A stretch of 64,000 nt of DNA from Phenylobacterium sp. Root1290 (GTDB lineage Bacteria; Pseudomonadota; Alphaproteobacteria; Caulobacterales; Caulobacteraceae): positions 124,001 through 188,000 of the forward strand of contig NZ_LMEE01000004.1 of assembly GCF_001425305.1 (NCBI RefSeq). The letters are read 5' to 3'. Position numbers and translations under genes: made by a program. The notes below the pieces were generated by a model. The model made no database searches, was not told the DNA's origin, and saw only the letters and a list, made by a program, of their open reading frames with translations. Below are positions 7,929 to 15,326 of the stretch, in pieces (the stretch's first letter is position 1; each line of letters begins with the position of its first letter).

Positions 7929-8752
7929 CCCGGCCCTCAGAAGACATCGAACGTGAAGTCGAAACCGCTCGCAACGACCTCGACCGAACCGTGGAAGCCT
8001 TGAAGGACAAAATGACCCCTGGCCAGCTGATCGACGAAATCAGCCGTAGCTTCAAGGGGAGTGGGGCCGGCGACATGATGGGTACGCTCGGCGGGCAGGT
8101 TCGAGAAAACCCAATGGCTATCGCCATGATAGGCGCTGGCATGGCGTGGCTCATGATGGGCAAGAGCGACCAGGCGTCGAACAACGAGAGCGCTGGTACT
8201 TACCCCGCCAACGGCGGCCTTGGCCTGGCCTCGACCTCAGAAGAGGGGTCGTCGAATCACGGCTTTAGCGACGCGGCAGGACGCGTAGCCGAAAAAGCCG
8301 GGGAAGCGGCGAGCGGTCTTAAGGAGGCCGTCAGCGGCGCTGCCGAACATGCGACCCAGGGCCTCCATGACCTTGGTAAGCAGGCCGGTTCGGCCGGTCG
8401 CCGGGCGGCTCGTTCCTTCGAGGACGTACTGCAACAGGAGCCCCTCATCGTCGGCGCGCTCGGCCTCGCCGTCGGGGTCGCCATTGGCGCAGCGCTGCCC
8501 CCGACGGCTGTCGAAGACCGCGCCTTTGGCGCGGCCCGGGACAAGCTCGCCCATGCAGGCGGCGAGAAACTTGCGGCGGCCGCCCAGGGGCTCCGCGCTT
8601 CCGGTGAGGCGGCCATCGAGGCGGTCAAATCCGAAGCCGATCAGCAGGGACTTAGCGGCGGTGACCGGTCCCTCGTCGAAAAGGCGGAGGCGGTGATCCG
8701 CTCGGGCGTTGAAGCCGCCAAGGATGGGGCGGCTCGCAACAAGCTGGTCTGA
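7925..8752 (+). CDS. DUF3618 family stress protein (275 aa)
   Basis: The N-terminus carries the DUF3618 signature (IEREVETARNDLDRTVEALK, then MTPGQLIDE), followed by a short hydrophobic segment (NPMAIAMIGAGMAWLMMG, about 60-80). The middle is an Ala/Gly-rich amphipathic region (AGRVAEKAGEAASGLKEA), with a second membrane-like stretch near 175-195 (LIVGALGLAVGVAIGAALPP) and a helical tail. The start at 7925 is chosen because it overlaps the previous stop as ATGA and the family motif begins immediately. The family accompanies holin-X in general-stress operons. Its biochemical role is not known. Confidence 0.88.
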   Translation: MTRPSEDIEREVETARNDLDRTVEALKDKMTPGQLIDEISRSFKGSGAGDMMGTLGGQVRENPMAIAMIGAGMAWLMMGKSDQASNNESAGTYPANGGLGLASTSEEGSSNHGFSDAAGRVAEKAGEAASGLKEAVSGAAEHATQGLHDLGKQAGSAGRRAARSFEDVLQQEPLIVGALGLAVGVAIGAALPPTAVEDRAFGAARDKLAHAGGEKLAAAAQGLRASGEAAIEAVKSEADQQGLSGGDRSLVEKAEAVIRSGVEAAKDGAARNKLV

Positions 8753-8929
8753 CCGATCCTGGCCGGTCGCCTCCCCGATCGGCCAGGCCGCGGCTACGCA
8801 GACCAGCCTAACCGGTCGTCCCTAAATTGGCTTGGGGGCGGCCGGTTTCCGCGGGCCCGCTCGACCTGCGGACCGCTGCGAGCGACAAATATATCTCGTT
8901 GTTTTACCTAACCTTTTACACCGACCCAA

Positions 8930-8955
8930 GGAACAGACGCGCACCTGTGATCGTT
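8930..8955 (+). promoter_or_regulatory. EcfG promoter, exact match
   Basis: GGAAC (8930-8934), 17-base spacer, CGTT (8952-8955). It matches the EcfG consensus exactly and lies 29 bases before the ATG at 8985, in an otherwise gene-free, locally AT-richer stretch. Confidence 0.75.
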
Positions 8956-8984
8956 CAGATCCTGTCAGTTCCAGGAGAAAATCT

Positions 8985-9311
8985 ATGCTTGGTGGATGGG
9001 AGACGGCGTTCGGCTTCGGCGCCTTGGCGCTTTTGATCACTCTTGCCTATGGCGTCTACCATACGCGGCACGTCAGCAAGGCGAGCGAGCGGGCGGGTGA
9101 GGCCGGCGCGAAGCGACTTTACGACAACCCAGGAGAAAGCGACGCCGCCCCATCCGGAGCGCAGCGCAGGCGAGTCCCCCCATTGATCTGGATCATGGCG
9201 GGTCTGCTTGTGGCCTGGCTCGCCGCGATCATCATTCTACAGCGGACCGGCGTGGTGGATGTCGACCCGATGGCCCATGAATCCGGGGCGAGCCTTGAAC
9301 AGGGGCGTTAA
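8985..9311 (+). CDS. Two-span membrane protein (108 aa), predicted EcfG-regulated
   Basis: The start at ATG 8985 is set by an AGGAGAA ribosome-binding site 5 bases upstream and the exact EcfG promoter just before it; the frame is open further upstream but that part is untranslated leader. The 108-residue product has one membrane helix near residues 7-24 (FGFGALALLITLAYGVY) and a second near 67-85 (LIWIMAGLLVAWLAAIIIL), separated by a charged loop, and a short acidic tail. The family is not recognised. An inner-membrane stress protein is the best description. Confidence 0.75.
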   Translation: MLGGWETAFGFGALALLITLAYGVYHTRHVSKASERAGEAGAKRLYDNPGESDAAPSGAQRRRVPPLIWIMAGLLVAWLAAIIILQRTGVVDVDPMAHESGASLEQGR

Positions 9312-9407
9312 CTCCGGGATGCAGCAAACGTTAGGCCGCCGCGGGCGACTGCAGTGAAAGACGAGCAGCGCCTGGAGCGTTCTGCGCGGAGCGGCGTTGG
9401 CTGATCC

Positions 9408-10172
9408 ATGCAGTCAAGGTGGCCTAGAAGACTTTGGATCGTCCGGCACGGCGAGAGCGCCGGGAACGTCGCGCGCGACGAGGCGCACGCCGCGGGACTT
9501 TCACGTATCGCGATAGAGGAGCGCGACGTCGACGTTCCGCTAAGCGTTCGAGGCGCTGATCAAGCTAAGGCGCTTGGAGGGTGGTTCTCGCAATTGCCCC
9601 CGAATGAGCGGCCAAGTGTGGTGCTCACTTCCCCTTACCTGCGCGCGCGCCACACTGCGGAACTGATTGAACTTGCGGGCGGGCTTTGCGCAGGCGGTTG
9701 CGAACGTGCCGTCGACGAAAGATTGCGCGAGCGCGAGTTCGGCGTTCTGGATCGACTGACATCGGGGGGCATCCTCAAGCTCTTCCCTGAACAGGCGGAG
9801 GCGCGCCGCATCATGGGGAAATTCTATCACCGTCCGCCGGGGGGCGAGAGCTGGTGTGATGTCATCCTCAGACTGCGCAGCGCGCTCGATACGATTAGCC
9901 TTCACCACGCCGAACGCAACGTTCTGATCGTCGGTCACCAAGTGGTCGTACTTTGCCTGCGGTACTTGATCGAGAACCTCAGCGAAGCCGAGGTGCTCGA
10001 CATCGACAGCACTGGAGACGTGGTCAACTGCGGCGTGACCGAATACGTTTTTGACCGCGGCGTCGGATCGGACGGCGCGCTCCGTCTCGTCCGCTACAAC
10101 TTCGCCGCTCCGCTTCAAGAAGCGGGCGTGACCCTGACCACAGCTCCCGATCAACCCGTGGCGGCGCGGTGA
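9408..10172 (+). CDS. Histidine phosphatase superfamily protein (phosphoglycerate-mutase-like)
   Basis: A 254-aa protein with the RHG motif at the N-terminus (WIVRHGESAGN, catalytic His about residue 14), the second Arg in TSPYLRARHTAE, the acid residue region LREREFGVLD, and the second catalytic His in LIVGHQVV. These define the branch of phosphatases and mutases that use a phosphohistidine. The substrate cannot be read from sequence. Its stop overlaps the start of nnrD by 4 bases, so the two are translationally coupled. That suggests a metabolite-repair or phosphate-removal role alongside the hydrate dehydratase, but this is inference. Confidence 0.88.
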   Translation: MQSRWPRRLWIVRHGESAGNVARDEAHAAGLSRIAIEERDVDVPLSVRGADQAKALGGWFSQLPPNERPSVVLTSPYLRARHTAELIELAGGLCAGGCERAVDERLREREFGVLDRLTSGGILKLFPEQAEARRIMGKFYHRPPGGESWCDVILRLRSALDTISLHHAERNVLIVGHQVVVLCLRYLIENLSEAEVLDIDSTGDVVNCGVTEYVFDRGVGSDGALRLVRYNFAAPLQEAGVTLTTAPDQPVAAR

Positions 10173-11062
10173 GCGATCCCTCGGAACTCACCCTCGCGCG
10201 GCTGGCCGCATTCCCGTTGCCGCCGCTTCCGGCTGAGACCGACAAAAACGAGCGCGGCCGTGTTCTGGTGGTCGGCGGCGGCGCCTGGGGACCTGGCGCT
10301 CCGTTGCTCAGCGCACTTGCGGCGCTGAGAGCCGGCGCAGGCAAGGTGCAAATAGCTGCCGCCCAGCAGAACGCCGCGCATCTGGCGATCGCCATTCCCG
10401 AGGCCGCCGTGGTTACAGCCGCCGCGACCGAGGATGGCGAGTTCAAAATGGAAGCAGCAGCGCTGCTCGCGCCCCTGGCCGCCCGCGCACACGCGGTTCT
10501 TGTCGGCCCCGGAATGCTCGACGACCAGATCGGAGCACGGCTCGCACTCGCTCTGGCTCGCGAGGGCGAGAGCGCCCTGGTTCTTGACGCCGGCGCGCTG
10601 ACCGCGCTTCCGCTTGATCAGCCGTTCGGCCCGCAGAGCAGATCGATTGTCGTTACGCCCCACGCCGGGGAGATGGCGGCGCTGCTCGGGCGTGAGAAGG
10701 GCCTGATCGAGGCGGACCCACTCGGCGCGGCGCGCGAAGCGGCCGCCCGGCTAGGCGCCGTAGTGGCGATGAAGGGTGGGACGACGTTTATCGTGACGCC
10801 CGATGGCGACGCTTTGCGCCATGAAGGAGGCGCGGTGGGTCTGGCGACTTCCGGATCGGGCGACGTGCTTGCCGGCGTCATCGCCGGACTATTGGCGCGC
10901 GGCGCCTCCCCCCTCACCGCAGCGGCATGGGGGGTTTGCGTGCACGGGGCGGCAGGCCGCCGGCTCTCCAAAAGCATTGCACCGGTGGGATTCTTCGCCC
11001 GCGAACTCCTGTGTGAGATTCCCGGCCTTATCGCCGATCCCCTGAGCGGCGGCGTGGATTAG
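10169..11062 (+). CDS. nnrD: ADP-dependent NAD(P)H-hydrate dehydratase
   Basis: The enzyme converts damaged NAD(P)H hydrate back to NAD(P)H with ADP. The 297-aa product is the ribokinase-like NnrD (YjeF C-terminal) domain alone, without the NnrE epimerase domain usually fused in bacteria. Visible motifs are VLVVGGG..GPGAPLL, VLVGPGM, VLDAGALTAL, VTPHAGEMAALL and the nucleotide-binding, catalytic Asp segment LATSGSGDVLAGVIAG. The GTG start overlaps the upstream phosphatase stop (GTGA). A separate epimerase would be needed for complete hydrate repair and is not in the window. Confidence 0.92.
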   Translation: MSDPSELTLARLAAFPLPPLPAETDKNERGRVLVVGGGAWGPGAPLLSALAALRAGAGKVQIAAAQQNAAHLAIAIPEAAVVTAAATEDGEFKMEAAALLAPLAARAHAVLVGPGMLDDQIGARLALALAREGESALVLDAGALTALPLDQPFGPQSRSIVVTPHAGEMAALLGREKGLIEADPLGAAREAAARLGAVVAMKGGTTFIVTPDGDALRHEGGAVGLATSGSGDVLAGVIAGLLARGASPLTAAAWGVCVHGAAGRRLSKSIAPVGFFARELLCEIPGLIADPLSGGVD

Positions 11063-11094
11063 GTGTCGCACTTGCCATTTGTGTAGCAGCGCCC

Positions 11095-11119
11095 GGAACA
11101 AGGCTTCGGGCGCATCGTT
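11095..11119 (+). promoter_or_regulatory. EcfG promoter, exact match, inside an inverted repeat
   Basis: GGAAC (11095-11099), 16-base spacer, CGTT (11116-11119). It lies 48 bases upstream of ATG 11167. The -35 region overlaps a perfect 7-bp inverted repeat, GCGCCCG (11089-11095) and CGGGCGC (11107-11113). Confidence 0.75.
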
Positions 11120-11166
11120 GCAAAGGCCCGAGACTGCGTCTCGACCTGTCCGATGGCGAAGACCTT

Positions 11167-11412
11167 ATGACGTTCCATTCTGATCACCCGTCTTCGACTT
11201 CGGACGGTGACGACTTCTGGCTTCTGGTTCTGGGCCCCGACTCAAAGACCCTGGGACGTACGCGGCTCAATTGCGCCGACGCCTGTGAAGCGGTCGTGAC
11301 GGCATGCGTCACGCAAAGTCCTTTCGGTCATGAGCTGTGGTCTAGCAGCGGCTTCATCGGGCGCTTCGAGATGGCGCTGTCGGCGAGCGACCCCAAGCAA
11401 TTCGGCTCCTGA
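11167..11412 (+). CDS. Small hypothetical protein (81 aa), predicted EcfG-regulated
   Basis: An 81-residue acidic protein. After a Ser/Asp-rich start it contains a regular alpha/beta-looking core: FWLLVLGPDSKTLGRTRL, an Ala-rich helix CADACEAVVTAC, then HELWSSSGFIGRFEMAL. No known family or catalytic motif is recognised. The exact EcfG promoter 48 bases upstream and the tight spacing to the cysteine hydrolase (2 bases after its stop) support a real two-gene stress operon. The ribosome-binding site is only moderate. Confidence 0.65.
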   Translation: MTFHSDHPSSTSDGDDFWLLVLGPDSKTLGRTRLNCADACEAVVTACVTQSPFGHELWSSSGFIGRFEMALSASDPKQFGS

Positions 11413-11414
11413 CC

Positions 11415-12011
11415 ATGAAAGACCCGCCTCATGCGTTTTCCGGCCGCCAGGGGGCGGCCTTGCTGATCATCGACATGATCAACGACTTGGACTTCCCTGG
11501 CGGAGGGAGCCTCCTTCCGAAGGCATTGGCCGCGGGAGAGTCGATCTTGCGTCTACGCGAACAGGCCGACAGGCTCGCCATGCCGGTCGTCTACGTTAAC
11601 GACAACTACGGCCATTGGCGCAGCGAGCGATCGAGCATTATCGAGGCCTGCCGGGAGACAAGCCATGGCCGCGCGCTGGTGGAACAAATGGCTCCAAGGG
11701 ACACTGACTATTTCGTCGTCAAGCCGCAGTTCTCGGGCTTCTACGCGACCACGCTGCAGGTCCTGCTGCCAAAGCTCGGCGTCAGCCGTCTGGTGCTGAC
11801 TGGCATCGCCGCAGACATGTGCGTCCTGTTCACCGCCGCCGACGGCCACATGCGCGACTACAGTCTATGGACGCCGCACGATGCGGTGGCCAGTCTGTCG
11901 GATGAGCGGTGCGCGTGGGCGCTCGAAATCATGCGCGCCGGCATGGGAGCGGAGACCCGCCCCACGAGTGTCCTCACGCTAAGAGACTGGTGCAACGCCG
12001 ACCCTAGGTAG
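11415..12011 (+). CDS. Isochorismatase-like cysteine hydrolase
   Basis: A 198-aa alpha/beta hydrolase of the isochorismatase superfamily. The catalytic triad is visible: Asp in ALLIIDMINDLDF, Lys in YFVVKPQFSGFYAT and Cys in GIAADMCVLFTA. Members hydrolyse isochorismate, nicotinamide or N-carbamoyl compounds; the substrate cannot be assigned here. It starts 2 bases after the EcfG-driven 81-aa gene and is probably in that operon. Nicotinamidase is one option given nnrD nearby, but the metal-binding D-x-H pattern of nicotinamidases is not obvious. Confidence 0.88.
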   Translation: MKDPPHAFSGRQGAALLIIDMINDLDFPGGGSLLPKALAAGESILRLREQADRLAMPVVYVNDNYGHWRSERSSIIEACRETSHGRALVEQMAPRDTDYFVVKPQFSGFYATTLQVLLPKLGVSRLVLTGIAADMCVLFTAADGHMRDYSLWTPHDAVASLSDERCAWALEIMRAGMGAETRPTSVLTLRDWCNADPR

Positions 12012-12098
12012 GCCCCGCGATCACGCATCTGTGGATCGCCTGCCCGCGCCGCGATGGCTGCTTGACTTCAATGTTCCTTTTTTGTTCACGTCCACGAC

Positions 12099-12425
12099 AT
12101 GGAGCCGCTGCCCCCTCCCCGTCAAGCATCCCGACCGCCAGAGCCACGTCCTCACGGGGCGAAAGACGATGGCGGAACGCCTATTCGGTACGTCGCCTGG
12201 CTCCGCCCCCTGCGCCTCCTGGAAGAGGACGGCGGCGACATCCTCTGTTTTCAGATCCTGGGTCGCACGCCCGCTGAGTATGTCGAGGCAGCCAAGGTCG
12301 CGCCCTTTGAGGGAGACGGAGCGTGGTTTGAAATCGAGGGTGCGTGCGGGCTGGCTCAGATGACCTGGAATGTGCTTGGGCGGGTCGAGACCTCAGAGGT
12401 ATGTCGTGGGCGCCCGCAACCCTGA
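12099..12425 (+). CDS. Hypothetical protein (108 aa), tentative
   Basis: The N-terminal 25 residues are Pro/Arg-rich and may be untranslated. From about residue 28 the frame is protein-like, with alternating hydrophobic residues in RYVAWLRPLRLLEEDG, ILCFQILGRTPAEYVEAA and AWFEIEGACGLAQMTW. A downstream start would give roughly 80 residues. No family is recognised and no clear ribosome-binding site separates the options. It overlaps the next frame by 56 bases, so one of the two starts is wrong. Confidence 0.45.
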   Translation: MEPLPPPRQASRPPEPRPHGAKDDGGTPIRYVAWLRPLRLLEEDGGDILCFQILGRTPAEYVEAAKVAPFEGDGAWFEIEGACGLAQMTWNVLGRVETSEVCRGRPQP

Positions 12426-12825
12426 CCGCGTCCACATTTCGGAGTGGCGCAGCAAGGCCGAAACCATCTCGGACATGTGGAAGCACCGCTGGAGCGTCCG
12501 GTCGGTCTGCGAGGGATGCGGCGTTGAGCGACAGGAGAACCTCGACGCCATGATCCGGCTTCGCGGACCGGGGCTTGTTCTGTGGGACAAAACCGGCGTC
12601 TGTCAGCGCATCCTTCCGCACGGCGGCGCATGCAAAGGTCGGCTGTTTTTCAAGGGCAGCCCTCCCTCCGGCGCCGGGTACGACTTCCTCGGGTCGCGGC
12701 CGCGCGCCAAGCGGCCGGGATACGGGCCGCAATCGCGGGGTCAAGGCCGCCATGTCAAACCCGAGGATATCGAACCGAGGGCGGTAAGCGCGGCCAGGGG
12801 CCCTGGCCCTCCGGACCCAGAGTGA
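12370..12825 (+). CDS. Zinc-ribbon-like hypothetical protein (up to 151 aa)
   Basis: The frame contains two Cys clusters, VCEGCGVER near residue 49 and GVCQRI..GGACKGR around 77-90. They would form a four-Cys zinc ribbon flanking the segment LDAMIRLRGPGLVLWDK. The C-terminal 45 residues are basic and Pro/Gly/Arg-rich. The true start is uncertain: GTG at 12406 or ATG at 12474 would remove the overlap with the previous frame. Its stop overlaps the next start (TGATG), so the two zinc-ribbon proteins are probably co-translated. Function is unknown. Confidence 0.55.
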   Translation: MCLGGSRPQRYVVGARNPDRVHISEWRSKAETISDMWKHRWSVRSVCEGCGVERQENLDAMIRLRGPGLVLWDKTGVCQRILPHGGACKGRLFFKGSPPSGAGYDFLGSRPRAKRPGYGPQSRGQGRHVKPEDIEPRAVSAARGPGPPDPE

Positions 12826-13025
12826 TGACGAAGTACGAGACCCTCTCCAATTCGATGCACTCCCAAGACCGGTTGAAGGTGGCGTGCGCTTGCGGTCACA
12901 CGTCTCACTTCAACCTCGGAGAGGCGCTCGCGCTGTTTGGCCAGGACGCCACGCCCTACGACATCCGCCGGCGTCTGAGGTGCCGCCGATGTCATGAGGT
13001 CGGCAAGGTGACCTTATCGATCTAA
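12825..13025 (+). CDS. Small zinc-ribbon protein (66 aa)
   Basis: ATG 12825 overlaps the preceding stop by one base (TGATG) and opens a 66-residue frame. The sequence has a Cys pair in KVACACGHTSHF and a second pair in LRCRRCHEVGKV, separated by a helix (GEALALFG..TPYDIRRR). This is the pattern of a compact rubredoxin-like zinc ribbon. The name and role are unknown; similar small proteins often bind nucleic acid. The codon pattern and the conserved-looking Cys spacing make a chance frame unlikely. Confidence 0.7.
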   Translation: MTKYETLSNSMHSQDRLKVACACGHTSHFNLGEALALFGQDATPYDIRRRLRCRRCHEVGKVTLSI

Positions 13026-13063
13026 GGCGCCTGGTCAGTTCGGACCTCGTCTCGATGAAGCGC

Positions 13064-13837
13064 TCAAACTACGGGTTCAAGCCCTGCATCGTCCTTCTTC
13101 ACGCCGCGCGCCACGATCTCCAGAGACCCGTCTGGCAGTGGTCGCTGGAGCGCCTTGGCCTCCGACCAGGGCGCGCGCATCCACACGTCGCGTTCTTCCT
13201 GCGTTGTGAGGATCACGGGCATGGCCTTGGAGTGAAAGGTCTTCACCGGCTCGGCGGACTCCGTCGTCAGGAATGCGAACGCCTCAATCTCCTCCCAGCC
13301 CTTTGACTTCATCCGAACGCAGGCGTGAGGCGTCCAGACGCCGGCGAAGAACGAGATCGGACGATCCTCGCCAAACGCGAACCAGATGTTCTGTCGCGTG
13401 CCTTCCCCGTCCTGGTCAGGTTCGGCGAAAGACGTGAAGGGCGCCAGGCAACGGTTCGCCGGGCTAAGCCAGGGCTCCCAATGCTTGTTGGTGCGGCCGG
13501 TCGCCGGGCTGGTCGTGTTGCGGATGTTGGTCGTGCCCTTGTCCGGCTCCATTTTCAGCAGTTCGGCGAAGGCCGCGTCATCGATGGTCTGGCCTTTCGC
13601 GCGTAGCTTGTCGGCCCGCTCCGAGGCGGCTTTGAACAGCGCCTGGCGCGAACTGGGCATGCCCCAGCGCACCATCGCCATCTCGGGTAAGCCATCGGCG
13701 CCATGTCGAATGATCGGCGCCTCGTAGTCCGGGTAGACGCCCGGCAGCGGCGGCAGATTGCCCGTCCGGTCGTTCATGTGGCGCACCAGCATGTTGATGG
13801 CCGCCTGCCCCTTCGTTAGCCCGTAGAGGTTACACAT
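13064..13837 (-). CDS. SRAP (HMCES/YedK) abasic-site DNA-protein crosslink protein
   Basis: HMCES/YedK proteins form a covalent thiazolidine link with abasic sites in single-stranded DNA through the Cys exposed after Met removal. The 257-aa product begins [10 protein letters not shown], with Cys2 in place. It contains a catalytic-site Asn/Arg region ([14 protein letters not shown]), the strand [12 protein letters not shown] with the conserved Glu, and the late His segment in [11 protein letters not shown], matching the SRAP domain throughout. Length is typical. It stands alone on the - strand beside stress and repair genes. No LexA or EcfG box was recognised in front of it. Confidence 0.93.
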   Translation of the reverse strand: MCNLYGLTKGQAAINMLVRHMNDRTGNLPPLPGVYPDYEAPIIRHGADGLPEMAMVRWGMPSSRQALFKAASERADKLRAKGQTIDDAAFAELLKMEPDKGTTNIRNTTSPATGRTNKHWEPWLSPANRCLAPFTSFAEPDQDGEGTRQNIWFAFGEDRPISFFAGVWTPHACVRMKSKGWEEIEAFAFLTTESAEPVKTFHSKAMPVILTTQEERDVWMRAPWSEAKALQRPLPDGSLEIVARGVKKDDAGLEPVV

Positions 13838-14336
13838 TGATCGCGCTCACCCTCCCCAACGCCGCGCGCGCCTCGCAAGCCAGCCGGTGCGCGAAGACAC
13901 TCGGCGATCAAGCCCGCGTCGGCCGCTTGCTGATCTATTCTGGGCTGAGGTGACGGCGCCGCAGGCCGATCGTCAACGGAAGGTCGCGGCCCAGGACGAT
14001 TCAAGCCCCGCCATCGCCCCCGACCGATGCAACGGTCGGGCGAGCGGTTTCGAGCGCCTCATGAATGTCCCCGCCCCTGACTGGGCTCGTTAGGAGCGGG
14101 GCATTCCAGGGGTCGCCAGGAAGGTCCTGGCTGTTTCCAAACTCATCGCCGATCAGGGTGTTCCCCCACTAGGTCGGTCCCGTGTGCGAATAATCGCAAC
14201 GCCCCTTGTCGTTCCCACAAAGTCGCCGAAAGAGCGACGCACTGGACACTGTGCGGGAATTTTTCCCCGCCAAACCGAAGGCTCCGGAACCATCCCTCGC
14301 GTCAGGAATCCTGACGGGTTGAGAAAGGATCACCGG
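13838..14336. other. Gene-free stretch
   Basis: About 500 bases between the SRAP gene start and the 78-aa gene. Chance frames on both strands are Arg/Pro-rich and unconvincing. The segment around 14250-14270 has an imperfect GCGGG/CCCGC hairpin around a T-run (GAATTTTTCC) but no upstream gene in the right direction, so it is not called as a terminator. Promoters for the SRAP gene and the 14337 gene presumably lie here. Confidence 0.4.
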
Positions 14337-14573
14337 ATGCTCAACCCGAAATTCGGCTATGTCGGTCGTCGTGCGGGAGCCAAGCTGAGGGTCGAGGCTA
14401 TCCACTATTATCGGTGCCCCGCCTGCCGCCAGCTCGTCGACAAGCGCGACCTTGCAGCGGTCTATCACCATGAGGGTTCAGGCCACCTGCCTCTTCCCGT
14501 CGAGGAAAGCGCTCGCCTCGATCGTATCGGCACGATGCTCGATGCATTGCTGACGGAACGCGATCAGAGCTGA
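14337..14573 (+). CDS. Small hypothetical protein with Cys pair (78 aa)
   Basis: ATG 14337 is preceded by AAAGGAT and gives a 78-residue protein. It has a basic beta-rich N-terminus (FGYVGRRAGAKLRVEA), a single zinc-knuckle-like pair YRCPACRQLVDKR, two His in VYHHEGSGH, and a helical C-terminus. One C-x2-C plus the HH/H group could bind one zinc. The frame is open further upstream but that part has poor composition. The gene is 37 bases upstream of the DUF3606 gene in the same direction, so the two may be co-transcribed. Confidence 0.65.
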   Translation: MLNPKFGYVGRRAGAKLRVEAIHYYRCPACRQLVDKRDLAAVYHHEGSGHLPLPVEESARLDRIGTMLDALLTERDQS

Positions 14574-14610
14574 GGCGCTCTTCCGCAGATGAGGACCACG
14601 GAGAGCGACC

Positions 14611-14808
14611 ATGCGACCCGACGAGCCGAAGTCATTCGATCCCCACGAGCCCATCGATTTACGGAACCCCGCCAAGGTCAGGGAAATGACTGAGAAACTT
14701 GACTGTTCCGAAGACGATCTCGTGGAGGCCGTTGAACGGGTCGGCCCCCAGCCGGTCGCGGTGGCGATTTTTCTTGGTAGGTCGAACGCACTGGAGATCG
14801 GAGCCTAG
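14611..14808 (+). CDS. DUF3606 family small protein (65 aa)
   Basis: A 65-residue protein matching the DUF3606 pattern: an N-terminal D-x-E-x-I-D-L-based turn (HEPIDLRNPAKVREMTEKL), then a helix with the conserved EDDLVEAVERVGPQPVAVAIFL. DUF3606 proteins are common, often multi-copy and of unknown function in alphaproteobacteria, and they are frequently stress-induced. GGAGAG precedes the ATG by a few bases. The stop overlaps the stop of the convergent XRE regulator by 4 bases. Confidence 0.8.
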   Translation: MRPDEPKSFDPHEPIDLRNPAKVREMTEKLDCSEDDLVEAVERVGPQPVAVAIFLGRSNALEIGA

Positions 14809-15167
14809 CGTTCTTCACCGGCTAGCAATTTCAACATCTGCAGCGCTCGCCGAGTTTCCGGGGGCGCCATCCTATCTAGAATCCTCAGCGCTTCGGCGAC
14901 ATCGCGTGACCTCAACACGACTGCGCCCTCAGCGGTGTGTTGATTGTCAGGGAGCAGCGCCATGGGGCTGACGCCGAGCCGCTCGGCGAGACGGCAGACC
15001 ATCACGGCGCTGATCCTAGCTTCACCGCGCTCGTACTTTTGAATTTGTTGGAAGCTAATGGAGCCGGCCTCCGCCAGAACCTGTTGAGAAAGGCCGCATT
15101 TCAATCGGACCGCGCGCAAGCGCCGTCCGATTTCGAGGCCAATCTCGTCCTGCGTTGGGCCAGCCAT
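14805..15167 (-). CDS. XRE-family helix-turn-helix regulator (120 aa)
   Basis: A Cro/C1-type helix-turn-helix spans about residues 12-68: IGRRLRAVRLKCGLSQQVLAE, then the recognition helix ISFQQIQKYERGEARI and RLAERLGVSPMALLP. The C-terminal 45 residues are helical (DVAEALRILDRM, RRALQMLKLLAG) and may dimerise. It stands alone, convergent with the DUF3606 gene. Targets are unknown; the aberrant CphA-like gene lies downstream in the same direction, 159 bases on. Confidence 0.88.
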   Translation of the reverse strand: MAGPTQDEIGLEIGRRLRAVRLKCGLSQQVLAEAGSISFQQIQKYERGEARISAVMVCRLAERLGVSPMALLPDNQHTAEGAVVLRSRDVAEALRILDRMAPPETRRALQMLKLLAGEER

Positions 15168-15326
15168 TGCGTCCTCGCGCCGAAAAGAGAGATCTGGATA
15201 CGCGCGGAAGCAAAAAAGGACCCCGACTGGCCTCGATATCCGGCGCTCCGCCAGATTTCGCGCCCTGGCTAGACTCCCCCCGGCGCGTCGCCAGATTCTA
15301 AAGGGTTCGCCACCGCTGGCGCTTGT

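Noticed and set aside
8758..8787. Inverted repeat CCTGGCCG...CGGCCAGG after the DUF3618 gene as a terminator
   Set aside because: The loop is 14 bases and no T-run follows, so it does not meet the rho-independent pattern.
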